DNA from: JBBQYD01 sp942493075
GTDB lineage: Bacteria > Verrucomicrobiota > Verrucomicrobiia > Limisphaerales > UBA8199
Direction of reading: 5' to 3'
Length of the DNA stretch: 64,000 nt
Assembly (NCBI GenBank): GCA_942493075.1
Contig: OW818681.1
Coordinates: 4,154,001-4,218,000, forward strand
Part shown: positions 16,523-24,556 of the stretch, in pieces
Layout of the letters: each line of letters begins with the position of its first letter
Position numbering within the stretch: position 1 is the stretch's first letter
The notes under the pieces: generated by a model
Database searches by the model: none
Seen by the model: the letters and a program-made list of their open reading frames with translations, nothing else
What the model was told of the DNA's origin: nothing
Program-made: the position numbers and the translations under genes

Positions 16523-18739
16523 TCAGTTTGGTGTTCCTGTGAGTTTGCTGAAAAGTCGGAAGAACCACCAGGTATTGTGAAACCCCCTCCGCCGGTTGCG
16601 ATTGTTGCGGCGGAAGATCACAACGTCGATACCGGTGGATTTGCAAACGGCGCAGGGACAATTGCGCCAGGGTGCATCTTCAAGAAGGCGGCGATAATGA
16701 GGCTCGTTGCGAGGGTCGCCCCCCATGAGTTGGTCATATGCGACCACCTGTTTGAGGGTCGAGTCGATGTCGAGTTTGCCTTGATCAAAAGCGCGTAACG
16801 CCTGAAGTGATTTCTGCTCCTCCTTGCGCAGTCGTTCGAGGGTCCACCCTTTCTGAGTTAACTTGGATGCCTTGGCCGTGAACGAATCGCCACCCTCGCG
16901 TTGGAGTGGAGGCACGCGAAGTGCCGCGTAACGCCATTTCTCCTCCAACTCTGCTTCTTCGCCATTGCTGGTTTTGGGATTGAGCGTGGCGATAAACCGG
17001 TCCACGTCACCAACGTAGTAGTTTGAAGTGGCAGACAACCACGCCTGGCGGAGAAAACGAGCGCTATCAATGCTGTTCACCCCGGCATCAGAAAAGGCCG
17101 TGATGGCTTCAGGGCGGGCGACGCCGAAAAGGTGAATTTGAACGCCCGGTTTACGAATACGATTTACGCCTTCGAGCACCGAAAGGATCTCGGTTGTCTT
17201 CGAGCGGACCAATCCGCCAAGAGCAATGTATTTGTATCCCATGTCCTGCTGCTGCTTGAACATCTCGACTTGGGATTCGACGTCGTATCCCTGACAGCCA
17301 GCTATCGGAGTAAAATTGGATCCGCGCTTTTTGTGGGATTGGATAAAATCTTTGGCGTTATCGAGCGTGATTTTCCAGCGGCGCTTGCCTTCTGTTAAGT
17401 CATCTTCCTCATACGCTGCGAGGTGGTCGCGTTTCTCAAATAGGTCACGCGGATAGGTCCGCCCCTTGACCAAAGGGAGGCCTTCTTTCGTCAGACGTTC
17501 GAACTCATCTTTGCTGATGCGCTCTTCGCCACCGCCGGGTTTGAGGATGGCATAGACGGGGCGACTCAGATGGGCGGGAATGATAAGGTGATCGATGGAG
17601 ACGCCGTAGTCGAAATCCAATGATTCATAAAAATCCAATGTCTCCTCGGTCTCGTAGGGCGGGACTTCCTCATCAATATAGTTGAATGCGCCACAATCGC
17701 CCATGACCGGGAAGTTGCGAGGCACGCGCACATGACGATGGATGCCAATCTTGCGGATGCGCTCTTTCTTGGTCTGATTATCTTCGATGACAGACTTGCT
17801 TACGAGAATGCCATCGTAGTTGGGCGATGGATAAATTTCATGGGCGTAAACATCATGAACGTAGGGGTCGCGGCCCTCTGTGATGCCGTCGCAGAGAAAA
17901 TCATAATCCGGATCAACGCGGTCATCCCACTCGGGAATGAAGTATTTCATCCGAGCCTTGGGGCGGGGAGTGAAGAAGGTGAAGCGCTGGCGCTCCTGCT
18001 CCACCAGGTGTGGCGCTTTGGAGGTTTTGACAGATTCGCTTTTGGGTTGATCGAAAAACGCGAGGACATCGGTAGCCGGGTCGCGCAACTTCTGGGGCAA
18101 GTGCGGATCTCCAGCGAGCAACTTCAACAGGCGCGCCGCGAGTTCGCCTTTGAGCCCAACCAGCCCGCAGGAAAAGCGTTTGGCCTCCGGGTTGGAGAGG
18201 GTGACGACGCGGAGGTTGGGCAAGCGCGGAATCTTCTTGGCCGGTCCCTGACCGCAGAATAAAAGGGTGAGGCCACCGAACTTCACACTGGCATCGAGTT
18301 GGCAGGCTTGCAGGTAATTGTCGCCGAGCAAGATCAGTCCCAGATCGTAGGCCTGTGCGACGGTGTTTCGGAAATCCTGCGGGATATTGAGGGTATCGGC
18401 CCAGGAGCGGATCTCTTTGCTCCCCATGGTGGCAAAGGTGCACTCGTAGGGGGCGATCTTGCGATTCTCGGGGATTAGGCCGTAGCCGGCGCTGAGAATG
18501 AAGAGTTGATGGTTGATTGTTGAGAGTTGAGAGACAGAACTGAGAGACTGGATGCCGCGCATGAGGCGGACGTGCTGCTCACCAGAGTACAGTTGCCCTG
18601 CGGGGGTCAGAAACTGCTTAAGTTCCCGTTCCTTTTGCCGCACGTGCGCAGGTCCCTTCTGAAAATCCGCGAGGCTGATGGAATTCTCAGGCGCATGGAC
18701 CTTTTCGCCTGTGCAGGATGTAATGATTAGTAGCCTCAT
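16523..18739 (-). CDS. dpdA: DpdA-type DNA 7-deazaguanine transglycosylase with N-terminal DUF6884/YaaA-like domain
   Basis: A 738-residue protein; I chose ATG 18739 over a TTG at 18748. Residues about 1-215 form a DUF6884/YaaA-like domain (IITSCTGEK, LYSGEQ, LSAGYGLIPENRKIAPYE). From about 285 comes a TGT-type barrel: VMGDCGAF (Asp at the general acid position), YIALGGL (base loop), HLFGVARPEA and NSIDSARF with Asp at the nucleophile position. A zinc site CPCAVC (about 694-699) with a His near 721 closes it. DpdA enzymes insert preQ0 into DNA in place of guanine (family knowledge). A repeat word encoding LSTINHQL is inserted in frame in the first domain. It is followed by nurA and herA and lies in the same island as the preQ0 operon. 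Confidence 0.9.
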   Translation of the reverse strand: MRLLIITSCTGEKVHAPENSISLADFQKGPAHVRQKERELKQFLTPAGQLYSGEQHVRLMRGIQSLSSVSQLSTINHQLFILSAGYGLIPENRKIAPYECTFATMGSKEIRSWADTLNIPQDFRNTVAQAYDLGLILLGDNYLQACQLDASVKFGGLTLLFCGQGPAKKIPRLPNLRVVTLSNPEAKRFSCGLVGLKGELAARLLKLLAGDPHLPQKLRDPATDVLAFFDQPKSESVKTSKAPHLVEQERQRFTFFTPRPKARMKYFIPEWDDRVDPDYDFLCDGITEGRDPYVHDVYAHEIYPSPNYDGILVSKSVIEDNQTKKERIRKIGIHRHVRVPRNFPVMGDCGAFNYIDEEVPPYETEETLDFYESLDFDYGVSIDHLIIPAHLSRPVYAILKPGGGEERISKDEFERLTKEGLPLVKGRTYPRDLFEKRDHLAAYEEDDLTEGKRRWKITLDNAKDFIQSHKKRGSNFTPIAGCQGYDVESQVEMFKQQQDMGYKYIALGGLVRSKTTEILSVLEGVNRIRKPGVQIHLFGVARPEAITAFSDAGVNSIDSARFLRQAWLSATSNYYVGDVDRFIATLNPKTSNGEEAELEEKWRYAALRVPPLQREGGDSFTAKASKLTQKGWTLERLRKEEQKSLQALRAFDQGKLDIDSTLKQVVAYDQLMGGDPRNEPHYRRLLEDAPWRNCPCAVCKSTGIDVVIFRRNNRNRRRGFHNTWWFFRLFSKLTGTPN
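18504..18533. repeat. Class A repeat word inside dpdA
   Basis: A tandem of AGTTGATGGTTGATTGTTGA and variants, translated in frame on the minus strand as SQLSTINHQL between two conserved segments of the N-terminal domain. The same word family recurs in the primase, the PIF1 helicase and intergenic DNA of this window. Confidence 0.8.
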
Positions 18740-18775
18740 GAACAACAAAACAACACATTCTCAAGAACTTAGAGT

Positions 18776-18804
18776 TACATAGAGTATTTGTGCAGGAGGC
18801 ACAA
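18776..18804 (-). promoter_or_regulatory. Possible promoter of the dpdA-nurA-herA operon
   Basis: On the minus strand TTGTGC and TATGTA are 17 bases apart, about 37 bases before the dpdA start. The spacer holds the small palindrome GTGC-ctcct-GCAC overlapping the -35 side. The matches to the consensus are only partial. Confidence 0.3.
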
Positions 18805-18954
18805 GGATAAGCGGGCGAAGACCCGTAAAACTAGTTAACCGAAACAAGGATGATTAAGGAAGCTGGTTGGAGATCGCAAGGAGAATAGAATCGTTTGCTG
18901 ACATTCACCTACCAGAATGGCCCGACAACGACGAAATAGAAGAAACAAATGCGT

Positions 18955-19626
18955 CTAGGGCTGTAGAAGCTTATTTTGGTCCAAAAGTTTCTGCAAAATG
19001 CGAGTTGCTAACTCGGTAGCAGGATCAAACGAACACGGCAGGGTTCCCGCAGCGGCGCAACCCGCAACGTCCTCGGGGCGGTAGCGAACCCCACCATTCT
19101 TTTGCAGCCGCTGGACGTGCTCTTCAGAGACCCCATCTTGCAGGAGTGCTTCGCATATGGATTTAACCCATTCCGCGTCACCCTCTCTTTCTGCGGGCCA
19201 ATCTTGGAGAACTGCCAGATCAATTCCGGCATATCTGAACACCGCCAAAACGAACGTTGCACATGTAAGACCGACTCCGGTGTCACCCAAGAGCCACCGT
19301 CCGGTTTCATCATCGAAGCAGTCGGATGGCGCGCTGAAGCCGTAAGGCATACCAGCGCGATTGGCTTTAAGAACCTGACGACAGCGGACGGCTACTTGCA
19401 GAGCCCTTACTGTGTGGATTGGGGGATCTACCCAAAGGTAATGTGGCTTGGGATTCCGCTCACGGAGGTCATGATGCCATGCCAAGTCAGCAAGTTTGAT
19501 CTCATCCTTTAAATCTGTTTGGAACAGGATTCCTAAATGCTGCTGGCCATTTCCCATTAAGGCAATGGCTACTGCAGCATTCCGAATCTCATTAAATCCA
19601 CGCTCCTCCTGTGAGTAGACCCGCAT
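18955..19626 (-). CDS. Unknown protein, third gene of a three-gene cassette
   Basis: 223 residues; an AGGAG site lies about 11 bases before the ATG. I do not recognise the family. The segment TGVGLTCATFVLAVF resembles the nucleophile helix of papain-like or NlpC/P60-like cysteine hydrolases (Gly-x-x-Cys-x-x-Phe-Val), and His residues in LAWHHDLR and HYLWVDPP could complete a site, but this is only a pattern resemblance. It follows the 224-aa gene by about 25 bases, and the three genes look like one operon sitting between folE2 and dpdA. Confidence 0.65.
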   Translation of the reverse strand: MRVYSQEERGFNEIRNAAVAIALMGNGQQHLGILFQTDLKDEIKLADLAWHHDLRERNPKPHYLWVDPPIHTVRALQVAVRCRQVLKANRAGMPYGFSAPSDCFDDETGRWLLGDTGVGLTCATFVLAVFRYAGIDLAVLQDWPAEREGDAEWVKSICEALLQDGVSEEHVQRLQKNGGVRYRPEDVAGCAAAGTLPCSFDPATELATRILQKLLDQNKLLQP

Positions 19627-19650
19627 TTTGCTTGATACTCCTGTGCTGGC

Positions 19651-20325
19651 CTAGGGCTCAAGCCCTGTGAGCAAATCATCATCCCACTCCCTGCGCTCTT
19701 TGATGAGAGACTCAGCTTGCCGGAACAAGTGCGCGCGCGATGGCAGCTTCGATTTTGCGGGTAGCGTCGCGGTCAACAAACCCACAAGCAAGTTGGTGGA
19801 GAGTGTAGCATAATTCGTGTTTGCAACTATAGAATCCACGTCGGCAAATCGACCCCTACGAAAGAATTGATCTATGCGTTCATAAAGCAGGTCCAAAGCC
19901 GCATGCACGCGACCCTGTTTGTCTAGCCTGATCATCGGCTCAAAGAACTGGCTCCCTGAACGGTCCGGCGTTTCCGTGCAAACCATCGAGCGCTTAGGTA
20001 AATACCTGCGCTCGTACCCCAACTCCAAGAGGCGTGAGGCGTGGAAAATGTTGTGAGACAATTGTTTTGCGCAGAAGCCGAAGTCTTCATCCTTGGTGAA
20101 GACCTCAAAGACATCTTCATCTGGGAGTGCGCAAGTGCAAAATTGGGAGAAAACAGATAGGTAATTCTCCTTAGCGGCCTGCTGTTGACGTCCCGGATTT
20201 AAGAAAACGACACGGCCAGTGGGTTGTGTTTCTCCGGAACGAGTTCTTCTGGTGGAATCCCGCCAGAGATCTTTGACAGACAAAGGAAAAAATTCTCTTG
20301 TGTAAGATATCGGAACCTCATTCAT
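19651..20325 (-). CDS. Unknown protein, second gene of the cassette
   Basis: 224 residues from the ATG at 20325, which overlaps the end of the upstream gene by eight bases (ATGAATGA). An earlier in-frame start at 20382 would lie deep inside that gene. No domain recognised. The C-terminal half is helical, with several basic patches (RRGRFADVD, LIKERREWDDD). The tight overlap implies a fixed ratio with its partner. Confidence 0.65.
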   Translation of the reverse strand: MNEVPISYTREFFPLSVKDLWRDSTRRTRSGETQPTGRVVFLNPGRQQQAAKENYLSVFSQFCTCALPDEDVFEVFTKDEDFGFCAKQLSHNIFHASRLLELGYERRYLPKRSMVCTETPDRSGSQFFEPMIRLDKQGRVHAALDLLYERIDQFFRRGRFADVDSIVANTNYATLSTNLLVGLLTATLPAKSKLPSRAHLFRQAESLIKERREWDDDLLTGLEP

Positions 20326-21016
20326 TGTTACCTTGCCTCCCTGGAATAATTGTTGGGATTTTTGCCTTAGCTTGGAGTTCACTCTGAGCAGTCCTCGATT
20401 TAAGCATTGCGCGCTCGCACTGCTTCATGAGGAGCTGGATGTCATCCTCGTCAATCGAGAGGCTGAGGACGTGGTCTCCTTGGGGGTCGTCGTAACGGAC
20501 AATGAGCGTGTGCGAAATGACCGTGCCACGCAGCTGTGTGGCGTCGTCACTGAATACAGGACGGATATCAGTGAGAATGCGGGCGCGCTGGAGGAGTTCA
20601 GCATGCTCATACGAAAGATCGAGGGCTTTGGCTGAGAGATAAATAATCTCTGAGTTGAAGAGGTTCTTAACTTCTCGCTCTACACCTTTCCAAGCCTCAA
20701 ATTGCTCGTGTGTCCAACCAGACTCAGACGGGTCCAACGCAAGTCGGAGAGCGCCGAAAATCTGATTAGGGTTGATATTCAGATTCCTTAGCACCCCGTG
20801 CAGTGCTAGCAATTGGCGAAGGATGGGCTCACTTGCAGACCCCGAGGCGGGCCCTAGAGCAGCGGCGATCGCCTCCTGCAGTTTACCGGGCGAAACTGGC
20901 TCTTGAGGCAAGCTGTTGAGGTGTTGAGTCAGCCTTTGGACGGTTTCTGAGCCAAGTTCAGAAATCAATGCCAAATCGGCCTTATGCTGCGCTTGCAGCC
21001 TAATCTGGGGTTCCAT
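20318..21016 (-). CDS. Unknown protein, first gene of the cassette
   Basis: 232 residues, not recognised. The N-terminal half is helical; the C-terminal part (FSDDATQLRG, then TLIVRYDDPQGDHVLSLSIDEDD, read as separate strands, then a helix with QLLMKQCERAML) suggests a small beta-sheet domain ending in a helix, of the kind seen in COMM-like or regulatory folds. It begins about 240 bases downstream of the folE2 stop and is probably transcribed independently of the preQ0 genes. Confidence 0.65.
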   Translation of the reverse strand: MEPQIRLQAQHKADLALISELGSETVQRLTQHLNSLPQEPVSPGKLQEAIAAALGPASGSASEPILRQLLALHGVLRNLNINPNQIFGALRLALDPSESGWTHEQFEAWKGVEREVKNLFNSEIIYLSAKALDLSYEHAELLQRARILTDIRPVFSDDATQLRGTVISHTLIVRYDDPQGDHVLSLSIDEDDIQLLMKQCERAMLKSRTAQSELQAKAKIPTIIPGRQGNNE

Positions 21017-21260
21017 GTCAGTTATTAAGCATGTCGGTTTAGCCGGATATTACAGTTATTGCGACTTCACGCAAGAGCATGCATGATTTTTCAGAGAACT
21101 GCTCTAAATGACCAACAGACAGCTTCATCTCTCGTCAGTTAAGTATTTGGCATAAAGAAAGTCAAGGCCCTGAAGTTGACCGCCCCAGAGCGAAATTCAA
21201 GCTCATTTCCGCACTTTCATACGTAATCGTGGCTCATGAACCGGCTTTGTCAATCCGAGT

Positions 21261-22100
21261 CTAATACCTATCCTCGTTCAAGCTCCTGTCGAGTTGCGCT
21301 GAGGCAACTATGGCGAAGGCTGAGTGATTGTGGATGCTTTCCTGGTTAACGGCGCGGACTTCGAACCAGGTGATGCGTTTGTCTTTCTTTAAGAGGTGGG
21401 CGGCGTTGCGGACGACGTCCTCGACGAAGACTGGGTTATCGAAAGCTTGCATGGTGACGTGGCGTTCGTCAGGACGTTTTAGAAGGGGATAGACGGGAGC
21501 GGATGCGGAACGTTCGGCGATATCAATGAGTTCCTCGATCCAGATGAGTTCCCATAGACCGTTCGTGCGCTTGGGACGGACCGTGACGGTGACCTGTCCC
21601 CGCTGATTGTGGGCACCGTAGTCACTGATTTCTTTGGAACAGGGGCAAAGGGTGGTGACTGGCACTTTGACACGAAGAAGGAAGTCGTCCGTCTTTCCGT
21701 TGGACTGGCCGATAAAGGTGCAGCGGTAGTCCATAGGTGCCTGGGACCCAGACACGGGTGCGGTGCGGGTTAGGAAGTATGGAAATTCGACCTCGATGTG
21801 GGCGGCTTCCGAATCGAGATGCTGCTTAAGATCATGGAGGATGGCAGGCAGGGTTCGCATGGTTACCTCGCCCTGGTGCCGGCTGAGAATTTCGAGGAAC
21901 CGGCTCATGTGGGTGCCTTTGAAGTGGTGCGGGAGGCTTACCGACATGGAGATAGTGGCGACCGTTTGTTGCTTTTGATTCTGACGGTCGAGGACGGCAA
22001 TAGGAAAAGAGAGGTCGCAGATGCCAACGTTATCTATTGGCACGCCGCGGCGGTCTTTGGTTTTCTGGATGTCGGGTAACTGGCGAGCGGGAGATTTCAT
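21261..22100 (-). CDS. folE2: GTP cyclohydrolase IB (FolE2)
   Basis: A 279-residue FolE2/MptA-type enzyme, which opens GTP to dihydroneopterin triphosphate, the first step to preQ0. The key block CPCSKEISDYGAHNQRG contains the catalytic/metal Cys, and SVSLPHHFKGTHMSRF is the characteristic N-terminal motif of the family; a late HNHSAF block is also present. It is the last gene of a five-gene operon, four bases after queD, and supplies the pathway locally rather than relying on folate synthesis. FolE2 does not need zinc strictly, in contrast to FolE (family knowledge). Confidence 0.95.
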   Translation of the reverse strand: MKSPARQLPDIQKTKDRRGVPIDNVGICDLSFPIAVLDRQNQKQQTVATISMSVSLPHHFKGTHMSRFLEILSRHQGEVTMRTLPAILHDLKQHLDSEAAHIEVEFPYFLTRTAPVSGSQAPMDYRCTFIGQSNGKTDDFLLRVKVPVTTLCPCSKEISDYGAHNQRGQVTVTVRPKRTNGLWELIWIEELIDIAERSASAPVYPLLKRPDERHVTMQAFDNPVFVEDVVRNAAHLLKKDKRITWFEVRAVNQESIHNHSAFAIVASAQLDRSLNEDRY

Positions 22101-22103
22101 GAA

Positions 22104-22559
22104 TCAATCCCAGTATTCGGCCCAGGAGCAACTGGTTTCCCAAAGGCGAACTTTCACTACGCGAACCGTGGAACGTAAAGGATAGGGTGCGGCGGGGTCG
22201 GCGGCGTAAGTCGCGAGCTTGGCTTTGACGACGTCATGGATTGTCTTGGCCATGACTTCGGTAGTGGGATCCATGCATTCAAAAGCCACCACGCGATCAC
22301 CGAACGCAGCCTTCAGGGGTGTGAAGTTGGGGTCCTGAGTGTTGACGCAGATCGCGTGATCGAGTGTTTTAAGATAATCGTTAAGGCTGGCTTTGAGAGC
22401 CTTGAAATCACAGACCATCTCGTTGGAATCGAGCGTGTCCGCTTCAATTACGACTTCAACTTTGCGGCTGTGGCCGTGGGGGAATTTGCACAGGTCGGGG
22501 TGCTTTGAAAGCATGTGTCCGTTCTCGATTTCGAAGGTTTTACAGATGCGGTATGGCAT
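22104..22559 (-). CDS. queD: 6-carboxy-tetrahydropterin synthase QueD
   Basis: 151 residues, the second enzyme of the preQ0 pathway. Zinc histidines are visible as His15 (NGHML) and His28/His30 (FPHGHS), with the catalytic Cys24 in DLCKF; LDHAICV carries the later Asp/His pair. Length matches the family. It starts one base from the queE stop and precedes folE2. Confidence 0.95.
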   Translation of the reverse strand: MPYRICKTFEIENGHMLSKHPDLCKFPHGHSRKVEVVIEADTLDSNEMVCDFKALKASLNDYLKTLDHAICVNTQDPNFTPLKAAFGDRVVAFECMDPTTEVMAKTIHDVVKAKLATYAADPAAPYPLRSTVRVVKVRLWETSCSWAEYWD

Positions 22560-23252
22560 TTAGGTTCCTCGTGTGTGGCCAAAGAGTTCGACGTGAAGAC
22601 GGTTGCAATAGCGGTAGCCATGGCGTTTGCAGACGTCCAAAAGGGTTTCGGCTCGACCGCGAAGCACGGCTGTTGATGTGCCCTCGGGCATGAGCAGGAT
22701 TTTTGCTGGCGGGACTTTTTGACGGAGGTCGTGCAGGAGGGATTGGATTTCCTGAACATCCGAGGCGGAGTTGACTACGAACTTGAGCTGATATGTGTAG
22801 TGATCGAGCCACTCGGAGATTACGGCTGGGTGCCGCCTTAGGTTTTCATGCTTCTCGCGCCAAGCCGTCGGCAGCCGGTTATCCGGAGCTGAGTTGCTGA
22901 GCTTTGGACTGAGTGACGCGAGATCGCAGATGATGCCATTCGGCGGGACGGTTGCCGCCGTCTCGATGGTTATATGTTTCCCTGCCTGGCGAAGAGCTGC
23001 TGCGAGTTCGTGAATTCCCTTGGCGATCATCGGCTCGCCGCCGGTTAGAACGCAATGCTGAGCGGGGAAAGAATCCACCTTGCGGAGAATTTCGTCCGGA
23101 GCCATGTCTTTGCCTTCCGGGTCCCACGAGGCGTACATGGTGTCGCACCAGTTGCAGCGGAGGTTGCAACCGGAGGTCCGAATAAAAACGGACGGGACGC
23201 CCGTGAGTTCGCCTTCGCCCTGGATGGAATAGAATATCTCCGATATAAGCAT
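22560..23252 (-). CDS. queE: 7-carboxy-7-deazaguanine synthase QueE (radical SAM)
   Basis: 230 residues from ATG 23252; a longer frame to 23525 runs through queC and is not used. The radical-SAM triad is CNLRCNWC (Cys29, Cys33, Cys36), and SIQGEGELTGVPSVFIR is the QueE-specific N-terminus. LTGGEPM is the SAM-binding GGE motif. It converts carboxy-tetrahydropterin to 7-carboxy-7-deazaguanine. It begins one base after the queC stop. Confidence 0.95.
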   Translation of the reverse strand: MLISEIFYSIQGEGELTGVPSVFIRTSGCNLRCNWCDTMYASWDPEGKDMAPDEILRKVDSFPAQHCVLTGGEPMIAKGIHELAAALRQAGKHITIETAATVPPNGIICDLASLSPKLSNSAPDNRLPTAWREKHENLRRHPAVISEWLDHYTYQLKFVVNSASDVQEIQSLLHDLRQKVPPAKILLMPEGTSTAVLRGRAETLLDVCKRHGYRYCNRLHVELFGHTRGT

Positions 23253-23253
23253 T

Positions 23254-23958
23254 TCAGGCCCCGATGGTGGGAGCAGGCTTAGGCGGCAGTGGAGATGTTT
23301 CTGCGTAGGTGGTTGGGTCAGAGAGACCGGCGAGCATGAACGCCTCCCGACGCTCGACGCAAGTGCCGCAGGTGCCGCAGTGTATTGCTCCGCCCTTGTA
23401 GCAGGACCAGGTTTTGGAAAAATCGACGCCGAGCTCGTAGCCGCGGCGGGCGATTTCCGCTTTGGTGAAGCGAATGAAGGGGCGGAGAATCTGGATTTGG
23501 GCGTAGGTTCCAAGGCGGATGGCATCGGCCATGGCTTTCATGAAATCCTCGCGGCAGTCTGGATAGATGGCGTGGTCTCCGGCGTGGGCAGCTATGACGA
23601 GGCCCTGGGCCTCAATCGATTCGGCAAACCCGCCAGCAATTGAGAGCATGATGCCGTTGCGAAAGGGAACAACGGTCTGCTTCATCGTTTGCTCCTCATA
23701 GTGACCGTCGGGGACAGTGCCACCTGACTTGAGGAGGTCAGATTTGAAAAGCTGGGAAACGAAGTCGAGTTGGATGGTACGATGGGAGATTCCGAGTTGG
23801 TCGCAGTGGTAGGCAGCGAAAGGGATCTCCCTGTGGTTGTGCTTGGAACCGTAGTCGAAGCTGAGGGCGCCGACAACTTGATAGGCCTGATTGGCTTCGT
23901 AGAGGGCGGCAACCGAGTCCATCCCACCGCTAACAAGAACTACGACTTGGGTTTTCAT
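23254..23958 (-). CDS. queC: 7-cyano-7-deazaguanine (preQ0) synthase QueC
   Basis: 234 residues. The PP-loop SGGMDS (10-15) binds ATP, and a C-terminal zinc site CYKGG-AIHCGTCGTC supplies four cysteines. QueC converts carboxy-deazaguanine to preQ0 using ammonia and ATP. The start at 23958 sits four bases after the queF stop. Its product is the base that DpdA enzymes insert into DNA. Confidence 0.95.
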   Translation of the reverse strand: MKTQVVVLVSGGMDSVAALYEANQAYQVVGALSFDYGSKHNHREIPFAAYHCDQLGISHRTIQLDFVSQLFKSDLLKSGGTVPDGHYEEQTMKQTVVPFRNGIMLSIAGGFAESIEAQGLVIAAHAGDHAIYPDCREDFMKAMADAIRLGTYAQIQILRPFIRFTKAEIARRGYELGVDFSKTWSCYKGGAIHCGTCGTCVERREAFMLAGLSDPTTYAETSPLPPKPAPTIGA

Positions 23959-23962
23959 CGCA

Positions 23963-24403
23963 TCATGAATGGAGAGTAGTGACCGGGTCTGGGTGCTCTG
24001 CAGTGACGGTAAGGGATAAGCCTCCTCGCGGAACAAATTTGCCTTCGATCTTTATGCGCCGTGGGCGGCAAGCCTTAACCAGGTCGTCGAGGACGCTGTT
24101 TATAACCTGCTCGTTGAACGAGTGCACGTTGCGGTACGAGGACAGGTAGAGCTTGAGGGACTTGGTCTCGATGCAAAGCTTGTCGGGGATGTAATCTACG
24201 AGAATCTCTGCGAAATCGGGCTGGCCGGTGACCGGGCAGAGGGAGGTAAAATCGGGACAGTCGAGACGGATGGAATAGTCGCGGTTCGGTTTGGGGTTTG
24301 GGAACGTTTCGATCGTGGCCGACTGCGGAGACTTGGGGAACGCCGCCTCGGAGTTTCCAAGAAGCGTCAGACTGGCGTATTTCTTATTTCGGGACCGTTT
24401 CAT
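23963..24403 (-). CDS. queF: preQ0 reductase QueF
   Basis: 146 residues from ATG 24403; the upstream extension to 24892 has no coding character. It is the short, single-domain QueF type. LCPVTGQPD contains the catalytic Cys56, ETKSLKLYLSSYRN is the substrate motif (Glu79), and VHSFNEQ carries the conserved His/Glu. It reduces preQ0 to preQ1 with NADPH. It is first in the preQ0 operon, so reduction is tied to supply. Classical Dpd clusters stop at preQ0, so its presence either feeds tRNA queuosine or makes preQ1 the DNA base here. Confidence 0.93.
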   Translation of the reverse strand: MKRSRNKKYASLTLLGNSEAAFPKSPQSATIETFPNPKPNRDYSIRLDCPDFTSLCPVTGQPDFAEILVDYIPDKLCIETKSLKLYLSSYRNVHSFNEQVINSVLDDLVKACRPRRIKIEGKFVPRGGLSLTVTAEHPDPVTTLHS

Positions 24404-24556
24404 TTCGTGGCCGTCAGCATGGCATTTTTCTTCGCAAGAGAAAATTGAAATCGCGCGAGGAATGGAGGGTGGGCATACGGGCGGGAGGAGGGGGCAGTGC
24501 GACAGGGGGACGGGGGTAGGGTGTGACATTTGCTGGCATAACCGGTAGGATCGGGT

